Position numbers and translations under genes: made by a program
Shown here: positions 53,271 through 63,983 of the stretch, piece by piece
Position numbering within the stretch: the first letter of the stretch is position 1
Layout of the letters: each line of letters begins with the position of its first letter
Assembly: GCA_907165275.2 (NCBI GenBank)
Contig: OU015662.1
Location: 751,501 to 815,500, forward strand
DNA length: 64,000 nucleotides
Reading direction: 5' to 3'
Source: Zygaena filipendulae
Taxonomy: Eukaryota; Arthropoda; Insecta; Lepidoptera; Zygaenidae
Notes under the pieces: model-generated
The model's database searches: none
What the model saw: only the letters and a program-made list of their open reading frames with translations
What the model was told of the DNA's origin: nothing

Positions 53271-53536
53271 TGTGCACACCACGCTAATGGAGCTACAACG
53301 GCTAGTTCTAACAAATGGTGGTTCGAAGTCTGTGGTGAAGTTTTCTCATGTCACTCAACACTTCAAGTCCCCATAGCAGCACAATGTACTCTGTAGAAGT
53401 GTAGTGGGGACTGTTAAGATCAAGTCAGCTCGGGACAAGAGGCCCTCCACCGTGTCAATGTGTCAGCGTTTCGTGGCCAAAGTGAAGAGATTTCTTTGTT
53501 GTTCAATATCCTTACACATACAGATTTTTATTATAA

Positions 53537-53610
53537 TACTAGCCGGTGTCCGCCGTTTTACCCGCGTGAGTTTCGGAATTACCGCAGGAACTCGTTATGA
53601 CCGGAACCTT
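53537..53610 (-). mobile_element. Helitron 3' end fragment
   Basis: CTAGCCGGTGTCCGCCGTTT, CGTGAGTTTCGGAATTACCG and then unrelated sequence. Confidence 0.5.
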
Positions 53611-53774
53611 TGCAAACGCAGGCACAGAACAATTTAACACAATTGGACCAATGGTGTAGGAACGCCACAAGAGCCGCGAGTCGCCAAGAGACAAACATAC
53701 AAGCATTAATTTTAAACAAAAACAAAATTTTAACAAAAAGAAAAACCGACTTCCAAAAACACAAAACTAATAAC

Positions 53775-54149
53775 AAAAAAAATTAAAACCGACTTCCAAA
53801 AACACAAAACTAATAAAAAGCTAAAAATAACAAAATATCGAATTAATCCAAATGACAAAAACACGCGTAATATTATTATTGGTTTGTGCTACCACTGATC
53901 GGTTTGAATTCGGTGACAAGCCCGCTGGTGTCTGCCCACTTGGGTTGTGCTCACGAAGAGCTGGTGGCTGGAGTCGACTTAGCCCATCTACCCTCCATAT
54001 TTGGCTTGTCACCGACTTCATACCGATCAGTGGTAGCACAAACCAATAATAATATTACGCGTGTTTTTGTCATTTGGATTAATTCGATATTTTGTTATTT
54101 TTAGCTTTTTATTAGTTTTGCGTTTTTGGAAGTCGGTTTTAATTTTTTT
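53775..54149. repeat. 375-bp palindrome
   Basis: Arms of about 158 and 147 bases (53775-53932 and 54003-54149) are almost exact inverted copies, for example TGTGCTACCACTGATCGGTT against ACCGATCAGTGGTAGCACA; the loop is about 70 bases. Apparent ORFs on both strands here mirror each other and are artefacts. Confidence 0.85.
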
Positions 54150-54374
54150 GTTAAAAATTTGTTTATTTCTTGCTTTTTAGTGAGTCGGTTTGTAATTTAT
54201 CTAAGTTACAATAGCCTAATGTCAACTGCTCATAACCTTATACAAAATATTGCTTTTCCCGATGCAGGAACGTTAATTTTTGAGGAGTTCTGCTGGTACA
54301 CCACCATCAGTTCCACTTCACCATATACATTGTGACGAACATAAATTGTTTAGAAGCCACATTAAAGTTAACGA

Positions 54375-55205
54375 ATCGGAATCTGTGAAATACCTATTAT
54401 TTAGTAGTTCCGATGACCATCTGTGGTCTTCATCATCAGTTCCACTTCTTCAAATTTTGCTTTCCGAAAACAAATATAAGATTTACTATAAAAAATACAA
54501 AAATCGCTATAGGTGCACCTATAATTTTTGAAGAGTTCCCTCGATTACTCCAAGATACCATCATCAGATCTCGACTTGGTGATAATGGAATCAATTTGGG
54601 AGTATCCCCTTTCAAACAAAAAAGCAATTTTCGAAATCGCTCCAATCGGAACCCGTGAAATACCTATTATTTAGTAGTTCCGATGACCATCTGTGGTCTT
54701 CATCATCAGTTCCACTTCTTCAAATTTTGCTTTCCGAAAGCAAATATACGATTTACTATAAATAAAAAATACAAAAATCGCTATAGGTGCACCTATAATT
54801 TTTGAAGAGTTCCCTCGATTACTCCAAGATCCCATCATCAGATCTCGACTTGGTGATAATGGAATCAATTTGGAAGTATCCCCTTTCAAACAAAAAAGCA
54901 ATTTTCGAAATCGCTCCAATCGGAACCCGTGAAATACGTATTATTGTTGAGTAGTTCCGATGACCATCTGTGGTCTTCATCATCAGTTCCACTTCTTCAA
55001 ATTTTGCTTTCCAAAAGCAAATGAACGATTCACTACAAAAAATACCCAAATCGCTATAGGTGTGCCTATAATTTTTGAAGAGTTCCCTCGATTTCTCCAA
55101 GATCCCATCATCAGATCCCGACTTGGTAGCAATGGGACCTAATTGGGAGTATACCCTTTCAAACAAAAAAAGAATTTTCGAAATCGGTCCAACCGTCTTC
55201 GAGTA
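54375..55205 (+). repeat. Tandem repeat, ~3 x 270-277 bp
   Basis: GTAGTTCCGATGACCATCTG recurs at 54404, 54674 and 54951 with the following body (CAGTTCCACTTCTTCAAATT, GAAGAGTTCCCTCGATT, CGACTTGGTGATAATGG). The third unit is more diverged. A 152-codon minus-strand frame is only a reading of this array and the poly(A). Confidence 0.85.
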
Positions 55206-55217
55206 ATCGGTGAACAT

Positions 55218-55267
<50 letters not shown>

Positions 55268-55316
55268 ATACATACAATCGAACATAGAACCTCCTCCTTT
55301 TTGGAAGTCGGTTAAA

Positions 55317-56037
55317 AAGCTAAAAATAACAAAATACCGATTACCGATATTAATATGTAGTAAACAGAAATTTACATCAAACAAGATTTGAATTGTTCGA
55401 TTCGTTTTTTGCCATTATAACGCGTTGGTCTTTTGACTAACGCTATATTATATTATTGTGAAATAAAGAAACCGATTCCACTGATTGTTTTAAATTACAA
55501 ATAATAAACGCTTATAACAATTAAATTAATAACTATTCTACATAATATGTATATTGTATATTCACAGTAAATATAAAACACATGCTTGTATCAGATCAAC
55601 CATATTATTGTAACATCATTGTTGGAATCACACATTGGTACTTTGTAAACTTCACTAAAACCGCAAGTACAATAGCTATGTATAGCGGCATACGTTTTTG
55701 ATATATTAAACTCAAGCGCACTCGAAAAGCACTGTGTTGCTTTTTGCCAATTGCCGTTGGCCCTCGACACAATAAATTGCCATTAAAAAAATTCCACATT
55801 ACAATTGTGCCCTTTTTTAAAAGCCTCTTTGAAAAGCTCTTTCTGTAGCATTGTGTCTGCTATTGGTTTTTATTTTCTACCATTCATACCTTTTCTTTCA
55901 TTGGTTATTGTCACCGAACGTTATGAATTCCTAATAGCCTTTGATTAAGGGTCGAATTTACCTAATTAGTGATTAGAATATTTCACTGACACTACTTAAC
56001 GTAGGGTTCGACTAGCGCTGTACGTTTATATTTTGAA
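55317..56037. other. No gene seen
   Basis: AT-rich; no recognised element. A 64-codon minus frame (55605-55799) lacks features. Confidence 0.4.
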
Positions 56038-56240
56038 CTAGTTGTGCCCCGCGGTTTCGCCCGCGTTAATTTCAGAGTTCCCGCGGGAATTCCGGGACAA
56101 AAAGTACCCTATGTGTTATTCTATGTTTAAGCTATATTATTGTAAAGTTTTGTTTAAATCCATACAGTAGTTTTTGTGTGAAAGAGTAACAAACATCCAT
56201 CCATACGTACAAACTATCGCATTTATAATATTAGTAAGGA
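56038..56240 (-). mobile_element. Helitron-like element, 203 bp
   Basis: CTAGTTGTGCCCCGCGG, GAGTTCCCGCGGGAATTCC, AAGCTATATTATTGTAAAG, CATCCATCCATAC and TTATAATATTAGTAAGGA. Confidence 0.85.
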
Positions 56241-56486
56241 TAGTTAAATTCATATTTAGGTATATGACAAAAAAGGTTCAAGAGCGTGTAATTAAGGTTG
56301 CGTTATGAATAAACATGTATTTAAATAAAAACAATATGATCCATCTTTAGTTATGAAATGATCAATTATACCTACAGAGTCGATTACAGAGTAATTAGCC
56401 GAAAAGTCAAAATGACTAGGTACCATAAAATACGGACAATGAACAGAAGATGCGCAAACAAATAAACAGTTGAAACAAGTTACTAG

Positions 56487-56800
56487 TCGATCGCCCATGG
56501 TTTCACTCGCGCTCGCGTTAATTTCGGAGTTACCGCAGGAATTCCGGGATCTATAAAATAGGGATATCCCAACATGCATTGTTTTGTTACATCTCAAATT
56601 AGCGTTTTCGATTTTCCAACAATTTTCGTTATATTTCAACGAATTTACACAAAATCTTCTCAAGTTATCCACTCAAACCTTCCTCATGAATCATTCTATA
56701 TATTGTTGCAAACCGTATGAGAATTCGTTCAATAGTTTTTGAGTTTATCGCGAACAGACAGACAGATACGGTGGACTTTGTTTTATAATATGTAGTGATA
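56487..56800 (-). mobile_element. Helitron-like copy, interrupted or expanded
   Basis: A 3' part at 56487-56560 (GGTTTCACTCGCGCTCGCGT, GGAATTCCGGGATC) and a 5' part at 56702-56800 (AACCGTATGAGAATTCGTTC, CGAACAGACAGACAGATACG, TTTTATAATATGTAGTGA) are separated by ~140 bases of unrelated sequence. Confidence 0.5.
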
Positions 56801-56866
56801 TTAGTATGGAATGGTATGGATTATTATATACAGCGATGATATTATGATTATATTATATACAGCTAC

Positions 56867-57226
56867 AGCGATGATAGCTCAGTGGTTGGTGCGTTCGGAT
56901 TAAACGCCGCAAGGTGTAGGTTCAAACCCTAACAATGAGCTTGAGCTGTCGGTGAAGGAAAACATCGTGAGGAAACCATAGCATGGTGGTAGGGCGCTCT
57001 CTAGTGCCCGGCTGGCTAGCTACCACCTTCAAGTTGCAATCTGTCGCCGAGCACCTAACGGTGTGTTCCGGCAGCCCCACTTGAAAGCCAGTTCCCATAC
57101 CCATTCCAGGTCGGCAACGCACCTGCATGCCTTCTGGTGTTGCAGATGTGGGAGGCGGTAATCACTTACCATCAGGTGTACCACTTGCCCGTTTGCCCCC
57201 TATGACATAAAAAAAAAAAAAAAAAA
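56867..57226 (+). mobile_element. tRNA-derived SINE, ~360 bp
   Basis: The head has a Pol III A-box-like TAGCTCAGTGGTTGG (56874-56888) and a B box GGTTCAAACCC (56919-56929) that fits GGTTCRANYCC, 45 bases apart start to start. The body has GCACCTGCATGCCTTCTGGT and ATCACTTACCATCAGGTGTA, a 3' module typical of lepidopteran LINE/SINE pairs (Metulj-like; family name is inference), then an A-run at 57209-57226. Target duplications are not clear. Confidence 0.85.
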
Positions 57227-58821
57227 TTTCCAAAGTTGAAGTTGAGTTTTGGAGCTTACCTTTTGATAAGTAAGTAATTATTGAAGGGAATTATGGCGGT
57301 TAAAATTTTGAATTCAATTTCATCCACCGGTAGTTCGCTGGTAGTTTGCATGCAAAGTTCGCCCAAACTCACCGTCCGTGGCCATTGGCCCTTCGTCAAT
57401 ATGCGTCGCTTTGAACTCCGGTCTCGATTCCATTAGTGACTTTCAATTTTTAAACACCCCTAAAGTTACTTCCATTAAAGGGATGTTAATGTATATGAGA
57501 GTTATTTTTTTGTTGCTTTTATTAACAATTTGATTGCTTGCAATATTAGTTTAGGTTTACCGTTTATTCCACTACAGTTCATTGGTTTGCGTTATTTGTC
57601 AGCAAACCAAGCCTTTATTTTTCGAATAAAAATATATAACCTGCTCTATTAGTTTTCCATAATTATTATACTATGTAATCAGAACTTTTGCACGTTATAT
57701 TTCTATTTTACGCCCTTGTGGTTTTCATAGACTAATCATTAACCATAATAGACATTCAATGACATTTTTGAGCCTATAGAGACAAGACTAACTTATTGTA
57801 TGATGCTACACGTTTTAGAATTTATTTCAATATCTTGAAAGAGGAAACTCAGTGATTGAATGATATTTAGCACAAGGTATTAGGTAGCAACTTGGCATGC
57901 TCGATGCAATTTTATCCACAACTAATGTAGATAACAGTGTAAAATTAAAGATAATGTTGTAGGTTTATATCCAGAACTATAATGTAACAGTCTAATTCTA
58001 TTCTGCTTTGTCCCATTAAAATCTACTAAAACAATTTCAAAGACCTTACTTAATCTAAGTTTTTTTTTCCAAATCTTGCACTATGTTTGTTTCATTTGAC
58101 TGACCAACGACCTCTTCAGTTCCCATTAACACTTCGCAAAATCCAGTTCAAGTTAGAATAAGCCAAAAACAATCGCCTACCTATAATATGTTCAAATACA
58201 ATCCGAATAGAATTGAAAATCCAATATCACCGAAAATACTTCATCATTGTCACCTTTGAGAAAATTTACCTGTTGTGTACCTCAAAACATGCCTCAATAA
58301 TACAAAAGTTGGATTACAATGGGCGAGCTGTATCATTCATACATTTTCAGTGCATATACAAAAACCGTGGCTAAATTTTTGTGAATGAACGTAGAAATTC
58401 ATGAATGGAGCGGACAAGTGTGTCCCGTAGCGTCCACTTGTAGACGGTGAGGCGTCTCCATTGTGGGTAGTCTCATTTAAAACGTACTCGTATAATGACA
58501 TTCCCGGAATGTGCGCCTCGTTGTAACAATTTCTGACTTCTCTGGCACAATGCCGCAGGTGGTCATTGGATTGTTCTTCTCAGCTCGTTTCCGCTGACCA
58601 TTGACTGCGATTCTTTCGTTTAGCGATGCGCTTTAAAAACTTTTGTCGTATTATTCAAATGGAATTGGAATGTAATGGAAGATTAAATAGCTTGCCAGTA
58701 TTGCCACTAACTCTATTATAATTATGAGTTGTGCTAGAAGTGTTCTAGAAAATCTTTAAAGCTGACACTGCAAATAAAAAAAAATGTTTCAATAATTAAT
58801 ATCATCAGGTGAATAAAATTT
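57227..58821. other. No gene seen; 1.6 kb of low-repeat sequence
   Basis: The largest stretch without recognised repeats, so probably unique host DNA. GC-richer segments lie at 57350-57440 (GTCCGTGGCCATTGGCCC) and 58400-58570. No ORF above 60 codons, so at most non-coding or intronic. Confidence 0.45.
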
Positions 58822-59179
58822 GGTCCGGCATTTACGGACATTTTGAGTAAATGCCCGATAGACGTGTATTATAACACCGGACAAAAACCCATCTCTACCT
58901 CTCCATCTCTCTCACCTACTGGTTTCCAAAAAATAAACAACTAAATGTCGCTAATTATCAAGTCGGTATAGTTGAATGAGAGCTAATGAAGGATGTTGAG
59001 TGCCCTTTTGGTCCGGCATTTACGAAAATTTTGAGTAAATGCCCAATCGACGTGCATTAACGCCGAACCAAAACCCATCTCCACCTACGTACCGGTTTCC
59101 AAAAGGAATGGCTAAGTATCCCTAATTATCAAGTCGATATGGTTGAATGAGAGCTAATGAAGGATGTTGGGTGCCCTTA
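58822..59179 (+). repeat. Tandem duplication (188 + ~170 bp) with internal hairpins
   Basis: GGTCCGGCATTTACG starts units at 58822 and 59010; both end GAATGAGAGCTAATGAAGGA, TGTTG, GTGCCCTT. Each unit opens with GGCATTTAC...GTAAATGCC, a 9-base stem around an 11-base loop. Confidence 0.85.
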
Positions 59180-60204
59180 GAGTATCGTTCGCATTGTAAT
59201 AATCTAATATTGTTACCGTTAACGTATTGAAAGACCCGGGTGCCTCTACGTCAACACAGATAAAAGTTTCCTGCTCGTACTATTGTATAATGTAATAACC
59301 CTTTATCAATCCGTCTGTTTGGTTTGCCCGTCCGATTTGCGAGGGTGGCGTCCGAAACAAAAGTAAAATCGAAACGAGCTCGCATGAAAATGAACTTAAA
59401 CACACAGGAAATAAGAGTTGCCGCGTCGCTCTGTTTCGTGTTAGATGATCACAAGATCAGATATTTGGCGTCGGGTTGTGCCAAAGCGGCAATATTTGTC
59501 GTTACATTGTTATTTTTATCCCATTGTTTGCGCTCCTGTGCTCCGTTCTGTGATTTCGTGATCATTTTAGGGTTTGCCAGATTTCTTGATAATAGTTTTC
59601 GCGTGCAACAAACAAAAAAAAACACAAGAATGACCTTTTTTATGTCACGCCAAGATAGACACATCGCTGATTCCTACCGATTTGCTTATAGATATAAGTT
59701 TGTACTTTGTACGTTACTTAAAGCAGCCGTTTTAACTGTACAATTACCTAATATTTTGAATTGTTTATAGCGTATTACTTGTTATTACATTAAGGTGCTG
59801 TTTGCTGCAAAAACATGTTGAAGAAGTAGAGCCTATTGTCAAGTTGAAATATTAGGTTCTCGGCATGTAGAGTATTGAGAAAGATATTAAAATATATTTC
59901 CAAGCTGAAATAATCATCGTTATAGACTTGATATGTTATTATGTTGAACTTGGAGATAAATAAGTACCTACTTAATATCTCATCTTTTTTTAAATTGTTT
60001 TTTAATAATAAAATGTAACAGTTAAAATAATTAAATCCGAATAAGCTTAAAAAGGTGAAATAAATAAATTTTGCATCAACTATCAGAAGATTACTGTTCT
60101 TGATTGAAAAAGAGGTAGATACTTAAGTTGGGTTTGGTTTCTTATCCTTTCTTCGATTTTAATTTGTTTTGAACAGCTATAAATGTCAATAATTTCAAAG
60201 TTAT
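59180..60204. other. No firm gene; unexplained 128-codon ORF at 59384-59770
   Basis: The longest ORF not explained by a transposon starts at ATG 59384 and ends with TAG at 59768-59770 (an upstream extension to 59324 would need TTG). It includes a hydrophobic stretch AIFVVTLLFLSHCL and is otherwise unlike anything I know. The surroundings are AT-rich without promoter or splice cues. It may be chance. Confidence 0.3.
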
Positions 60205-60375
60205 TGTTAAAACTCTTTTATGTTTATACTGAGAACACTGTCAATTTGATATTTAAATATTTTTATACACATTCTTTTGTTTGATCATTGTTGTATGTCA
60301 TTCCTTTTGAAACTATAATATATTTATCTTACCTTTTTCACCTGACTTTTATATTACTCTGCTACCCAAGTAACA
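60205..60375 (+). repeat. 5' LTR of the copia-type element, 171 bp
   Basis: TGTTA...TAACA gives a 5-base inverted terminal repeat, which fixes the right end at 60375. It is followed by AG and TGGTTA, the start of a possible primer-binding site that then passes straight into coding sequence. Confidence 0.8.
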
Positions 60376-60376
60376 A

Positions 60377-63300
60377 GTGGTTACGAAAATCACCACGGAA
60401 AATGTGGTGACAGCTCTTCTAAAGGAAGAATCACGAGCTGTACCATCCACGTCCAATGCCAAAAGATCTCCAGATACAGCACTATATACCAAGAACCAAA
60501 CGAAGAAGAAGTTTTGCTCATATTGTAAAAAGTTAGGGCATTTAGTGAGTGAGTGTAGGATTTTAAAAAATAAGAAAAACAAGAATGTTTCGGTTTCGTC
60601 AAATGTTTGTACAAATTATACTTCCGAATTTACACTTTCATCTTGTTTCACTAATCGTTCGCTCACAGGTTCACAAGATTGGTTCCTTGATTCTGGTGCA
60701 AGCTCCCACATGAGTAATAGAAGAGAGTGGTTCGAGTCCTTATCACCTCACATTACTCCCATCACAGTGGCAAACAAGGAGACTTTACTAAGTCATGGTA
60801 AGGGTACTGTAAATATAAATATCTCCGATGGTGTAAATAAAATTAGTAATGTATTATATGTTCCTGGTCTCGCTACAAACCTTCTATCTGTAAGTAGTTT
60901 AACTAAAAAAGGATATGATGTACTATTTACACCGAAAGGCGCAACAATATTTCAGAGCGGTGGCTGTCATGTGACGAATCCCGTCATTGCCACTGGCTCA
61001 AATCATAACGGTATGTATAAATTAAATGTAAATAAATTGCATTCCTTGTATACTTCCACGAAAGAGTCTGCATTGCTTTGGCACAGACGTCTTGGACATC
61101 TCAATACAAAGAGTATGGATATTTTAAGAAATAAATGTATAGGCTTAGACTATATTGGAAGTTACCACGGTACATGTATTCCGTGTCTACAAGGCAAATT
61201 TTCAAAGAAACCGTTTAATCGCTCAAAAAGTAGATCGAGTAAAGTCCTACAACTTATTCATTCGGACTTATGCGGACCTATGAGTACGCACTCGTGGGGC
61301 GGAGCCCTATATCTACTAACATTTACCGACGACTACTCTCGTAAAACTTTTGGATATCTTTTGAAATCAAAAGCCGAAGTTTACACAAAGTTTGTCGAAT
61401 TTAAGCATTTAGTCGAAAACCAAACGGGAGAAAAAATAAAAGTCCTCCGTTCAGATAATGGTCGGGAATATGTAAATAGCGATATGATTAATTTTATGAA
61501 AGAGAATGGTATAGTGCACCAAACTACGGTGCCGTACACTCCTCAACAAAACGGAGTTTCAGAACGTGTAAATAGAACGATCATTGAAAAGGCAAGATCT
61601 ATGTTGAAAGACTCAAATTTACCTTTAGCGTACTGGGGAGAAGCGGTAAATACGGCTATTTATTTAAAAAACCGTTCACCCACGCAAGCTTTAAATAAGA
61701 AGATTCCAGAAGAAATGTGGACCGGCAATAAAATTGACCTTTCTCACTTGCGAATCTTTGGTTGCGAAGCTCACGTCCTCGTACCCAAAGAAAAACGTTC
61801 AAAATTGGAATCCAAAACTAAAGCATGCATCTTTGTTGGCTATTCTATAGAAAGCAAAGGTTATCGCTTGATAGACCCTAATAATCCTCGGCAGATTATT
61901 ATCGCCAGAGATGTAGCGTTTATTGAAGAAAAAATGCATGAAGAGTCTAATTCAAATTCTTCACAAAATGATGAGTCACCCCCACCACAACCATCAGTAG
62001 TCCTTGTACCCATTCCAAATGATGAAGAACCAGTTCCACAGTCACAACAGCAAGTACAGTCAGACACTCAGGACACTCAACCCGAGATGTCACCATCTTG
62101 TTCAGAACAACTGACTATACCGGATGAATCTTTAATTCATGAAGTTTCTCCAATTATTCCTGAATCTGAACTTACTGCAGAGAAACCGACTGAACGAAGA
62201 TACCCTCTCCGAGACCGACGTCCTCCGGAGAGATATCAGGAGAAGCTCTACATGACATCAGATCAAGAACCAGAAACTTATAAAGAAGTTATAGATCACC
62301 CGCAAAAAGACAAGTGGCTAGAAGCAATGAAAGCAGAATACAATTCATTGATTCAGCATGGAACGTGGGTTCTAGTTGACAGACCATCTGGCAGAAAGAC
62401 AACAAAATGTAAATGGGTATACAAAATCAAAAAGGATACGAGTGGGAACATTACAAAATACAAAGCTAGATTAGTAGCCAAAGGGTTCACCCAAATAGCT
62501 GGAGTGGACTATGGTGAAACTTTTTCACCAGTTGCTAGGCTATCCTCAGTAAGGCTTTTGTTAGCATTTGCTGTGCAATATGGGCTACAAGTACATCATC
62601 TTGATGTAGAAACTGCTTTTTTAAATGGTGACCTTGAAGAAGAAATTTATATGGAACAACCAGAAGGTTTTGCAACTGATCCAAAGGGTAAAGTATGTTT
62701 ACTTAAAAAATCCCTCTATGGGCTTAAACAAGCTCCACGTCAATGGAACAAAAAGGTATGCCAAGCGATGGCTGCTCTATCGCTGACTCAAGCCACATCA
62801 GAACACTGTCTCTACTATAAAAGAGATGGAAACGATTTTATCGTTATCGCAGTTTTTGTCGATGATTTCTTTTTTATGACAACCAATAGTGATTTAAAAG
62901 ATAATTTTGTAAGCGAACTCAAAAAGACGTTTACAATTAAAGATCTCGGTCCTGTCAAAGACTGCCTCGGTATGAGAGTCGTACAAAGTGAAGGCAGTAT
63001 AACCCTCGATCAGACAAAATATATCGAAAAATTACTAGACAAGTTCGGTATGAGCGACGCGATCTCGGTCACTACGCCAATGGAACTTGGGTTAAAACTC
63101 ACTGTTCCGGAAAAGGAAGAAGAAAATCTAGAAGTCCCATATCAGGAGCTTATCGGCTCATTAATGTACATTTCTATATGTACAAGACCTGATATTGCCC
63201 ACACGGTCTCGTACCTATCTCAGTTCAATGCACATTACGGGGGGGTACACTGGAAGGCCGCTAAGCGAGTCCTTAGATACCTTAAGGGTACGAAGGAACT

Positions 63301-63793
63301 CAGACTTCACTTCAAACACGGTGACCACTCTTACCCAGTAGGTTACGCTGACGCCGATTATGGAAGCAATCTTGTGGACCGTCGATCATTCACTGGATTC
63401 ACCTTCCTGATGAGCGGTGCACCTGTGTCGTGGGAAGCTCGCAAACAGCGAACAGTTGCACTTTCCACAACAGAAGCTGAATATATGGCTTTGGCTGAAG
63501 CTTGTAAAGAGGCCATATATTTAAAGACGCTCATCAGTGAAGTATTCTCGGTCACTCATCCCATAATCATTCATACCGACAATCAAAGTTCACTCAAACT
63601 AGCTCATAATAACACCTATCACGCACGTACTAAACACATTGACATCAAACATCACTTCATTAGAGACTCACTATCACACCACGACATACAAGTCAAATAC
63701 ATACCCACAAATGACATGGTCGCAGACATTTTGACAAAACCCTTGCCGAAACTGAAACATTTTAAATGTACAAATTCTTTAGGTTTAGGCTAG
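60377..63793 (+). CDS. Copia-type pol polyprotein (truncated gag, PR, IN, RT, RNase H)
   Basis: An 1138-codon open frame closed by TAG at 63791-63793. Numbering from 60377: zinc knuckle C47-C50-H55-C60; protease DSGA (105-108); GAG-pre-integrase H236, H241, C267, C270; integrase DD35E with D297, D360, E396; RT with DVETAFLNG (D743), YGLKQAPRQW and VDD (828-830); RNase H with D992, E1033/E1035, D1068. The frame has no ATG before codon 112 (60710), beyond the knuckle and protease; the preceding in-frame codon at 60371 is TAA. The missing N-terminal part of gag (about 200 codons in relatives) means this copy could not supply its own capsid. No internal stops, which argues for a recent insertion. 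Confidence 0.92.
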   Translation: MVTKITTENVVTALLKEESRAVPSTSNAKRSPDTALYTKNQTKKKFCSYCKKLGHLVSECRILKNKKNKNVSVSSNVCTNYTSEFTLSSCFTNRSLTGSQDWFLDSGASSHMSNRREWFESLSPHITPITVANKETLLSHGKGTVNINISDGVNKISNVLYVPGLATNLLSVSSLTKKGYDVLFTPKGATIFQSGGCHVTNPVIATGSNHNGMYKLNVNKLHSLYTSTKESALLWHRRLGHLNTKSMDILRNKCIGLDYIGSYHGTCIPCLQGKFSKKPFNRSKSRSSKVLQLIHSDLCGPMSTHSWGGALYLLTFTDDYSRKTFGYLLKSKAEVYTKFVEFKHLVENQTGEKIKVLRSDNGREYVNSDMINFMKENGIVHQTTVPYTPQQNGVSERVNRTIIEKARSMLKDSNLPLAYWGEAVNTAIYLKNRSPTQALNKKIPEEMWTGNKIDLSHLRIFGCEAHVLVPKEKRSKLESKTKACIFVGYSIESKGYRLIDPNNPRQIIIARDVAFIEEKMHEESNSNSSQNDESPPPQPSVVLVPIPNDEEPVPQSQQQVQSDTQDTQPEMSPSCSEQLTIPDESLIHEVSPIIPESELTAEKPTERRYPLRDRRPPERYQEKLYMTSDQEPETYKEVIDHPQKDKWLEAMKAEYNSLIQHGTWVLVDRPSGRKTTKCKWVYKIKKDTSGNITKYKARLVAKGFTQIAGVDYGETFSPVARLSSVRLLLAFAVQYGLQVHHLDVETAFLNGDLEEEIYMEQPEGFATDPKGKVCLLKKSLYGLKQAPRQWNKKVCQAMAALSLTQATSEHCLYYKRDGNDFIVIAVFVDDFFFMTTNSDLKDNFVSELKKTFTIKDLGPVKDCLGMRVVQSEGSITLDQTKYIEKLLDKFGMSDAISVTTPMELGLKLTVPEKEEENLEVPYQELIGSLMYISICTRPDIAHTVSYLSQFNAHYGGVHWKAAKRVLRYLKGTKELRLHFKHGDHSYPVGYADADYGSNLVDRRSFTGFTFLMSGAPVSWEARKQRTVALSTTEAEYMALAEACKEAIYLKTLISEVFSVTHPIIIHTDNQSSLKLAHNNTYHARTKHIDIKHHFIRDSLSHHDIQVKYIPTNDMVADILTKPLPKLKHFKCTNSLGLG

Positions 63794-63976
63794 TTCTAGG
63801 TTTTGTATGTCTTTAGATCATATTGTATGCATATAGGGTGTGTATAGTTTAGTGATGTGTTTATATGTACAGGATGTTGCTTTTATTATTTCAGTGCTAG
63901 TGATAAGTGTATAGTGAATTTTGATACTGTCTTTTTACTTGTATTATAATGTGTATATACAGGGTGTTCTCATTAC

Positions 63977-63983
63977 GGGGGGG
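63977..63983 (+). promoter_or_regulatory. Polypurine tract of the copia-type element
   Basis: Seven Gs directly before the 3' LTR, in the place of the plus-strand primer. Confidence 0.7.

Larger units (their letters stand above)
53743..55316. mobile_element. Composite repeat element with GACTTCCAAAAA termini
   Basis: Begins AACCGACTTCCAAAAAC and ends CTTTTTGGAAGTCGGTTAA, so the ends are inverted. Between them are a 375-base palindrome, three tandem ~270-base units, a 45-base poly(A) and a shared terminal block. AAAAGCTAAAAATAACAAAA occurs at 53817, inverted near 54083-54110, and again just outside at 55317, suggesting repeated insertion of related elements. Non-coding. Confidence 0.55.

Noticed and set aside
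53821..54104. 72-codon ORFs on both strands with the same ends
   Set aside because: They are mirror images created by the palindrome 53775-54149.
54819..55277. 152-codon minus-strand ORF with a poly-Phe stretch
   Set aside because: It reads the 45-base poly(A) as Phe and then the tandem units; a repeat artefact.
56867..56945. Functional tRNA gene
   Set aside because: A and B boxes are present but no cloverleaf with a proper acceptor stem can be drawn, and the unit continues into a SINE body and poly(A).
61861..62067. Antisense ORFs within the copia and gypsy pol genes
   Set aside because: Shadows of the strongly supported sense frames.
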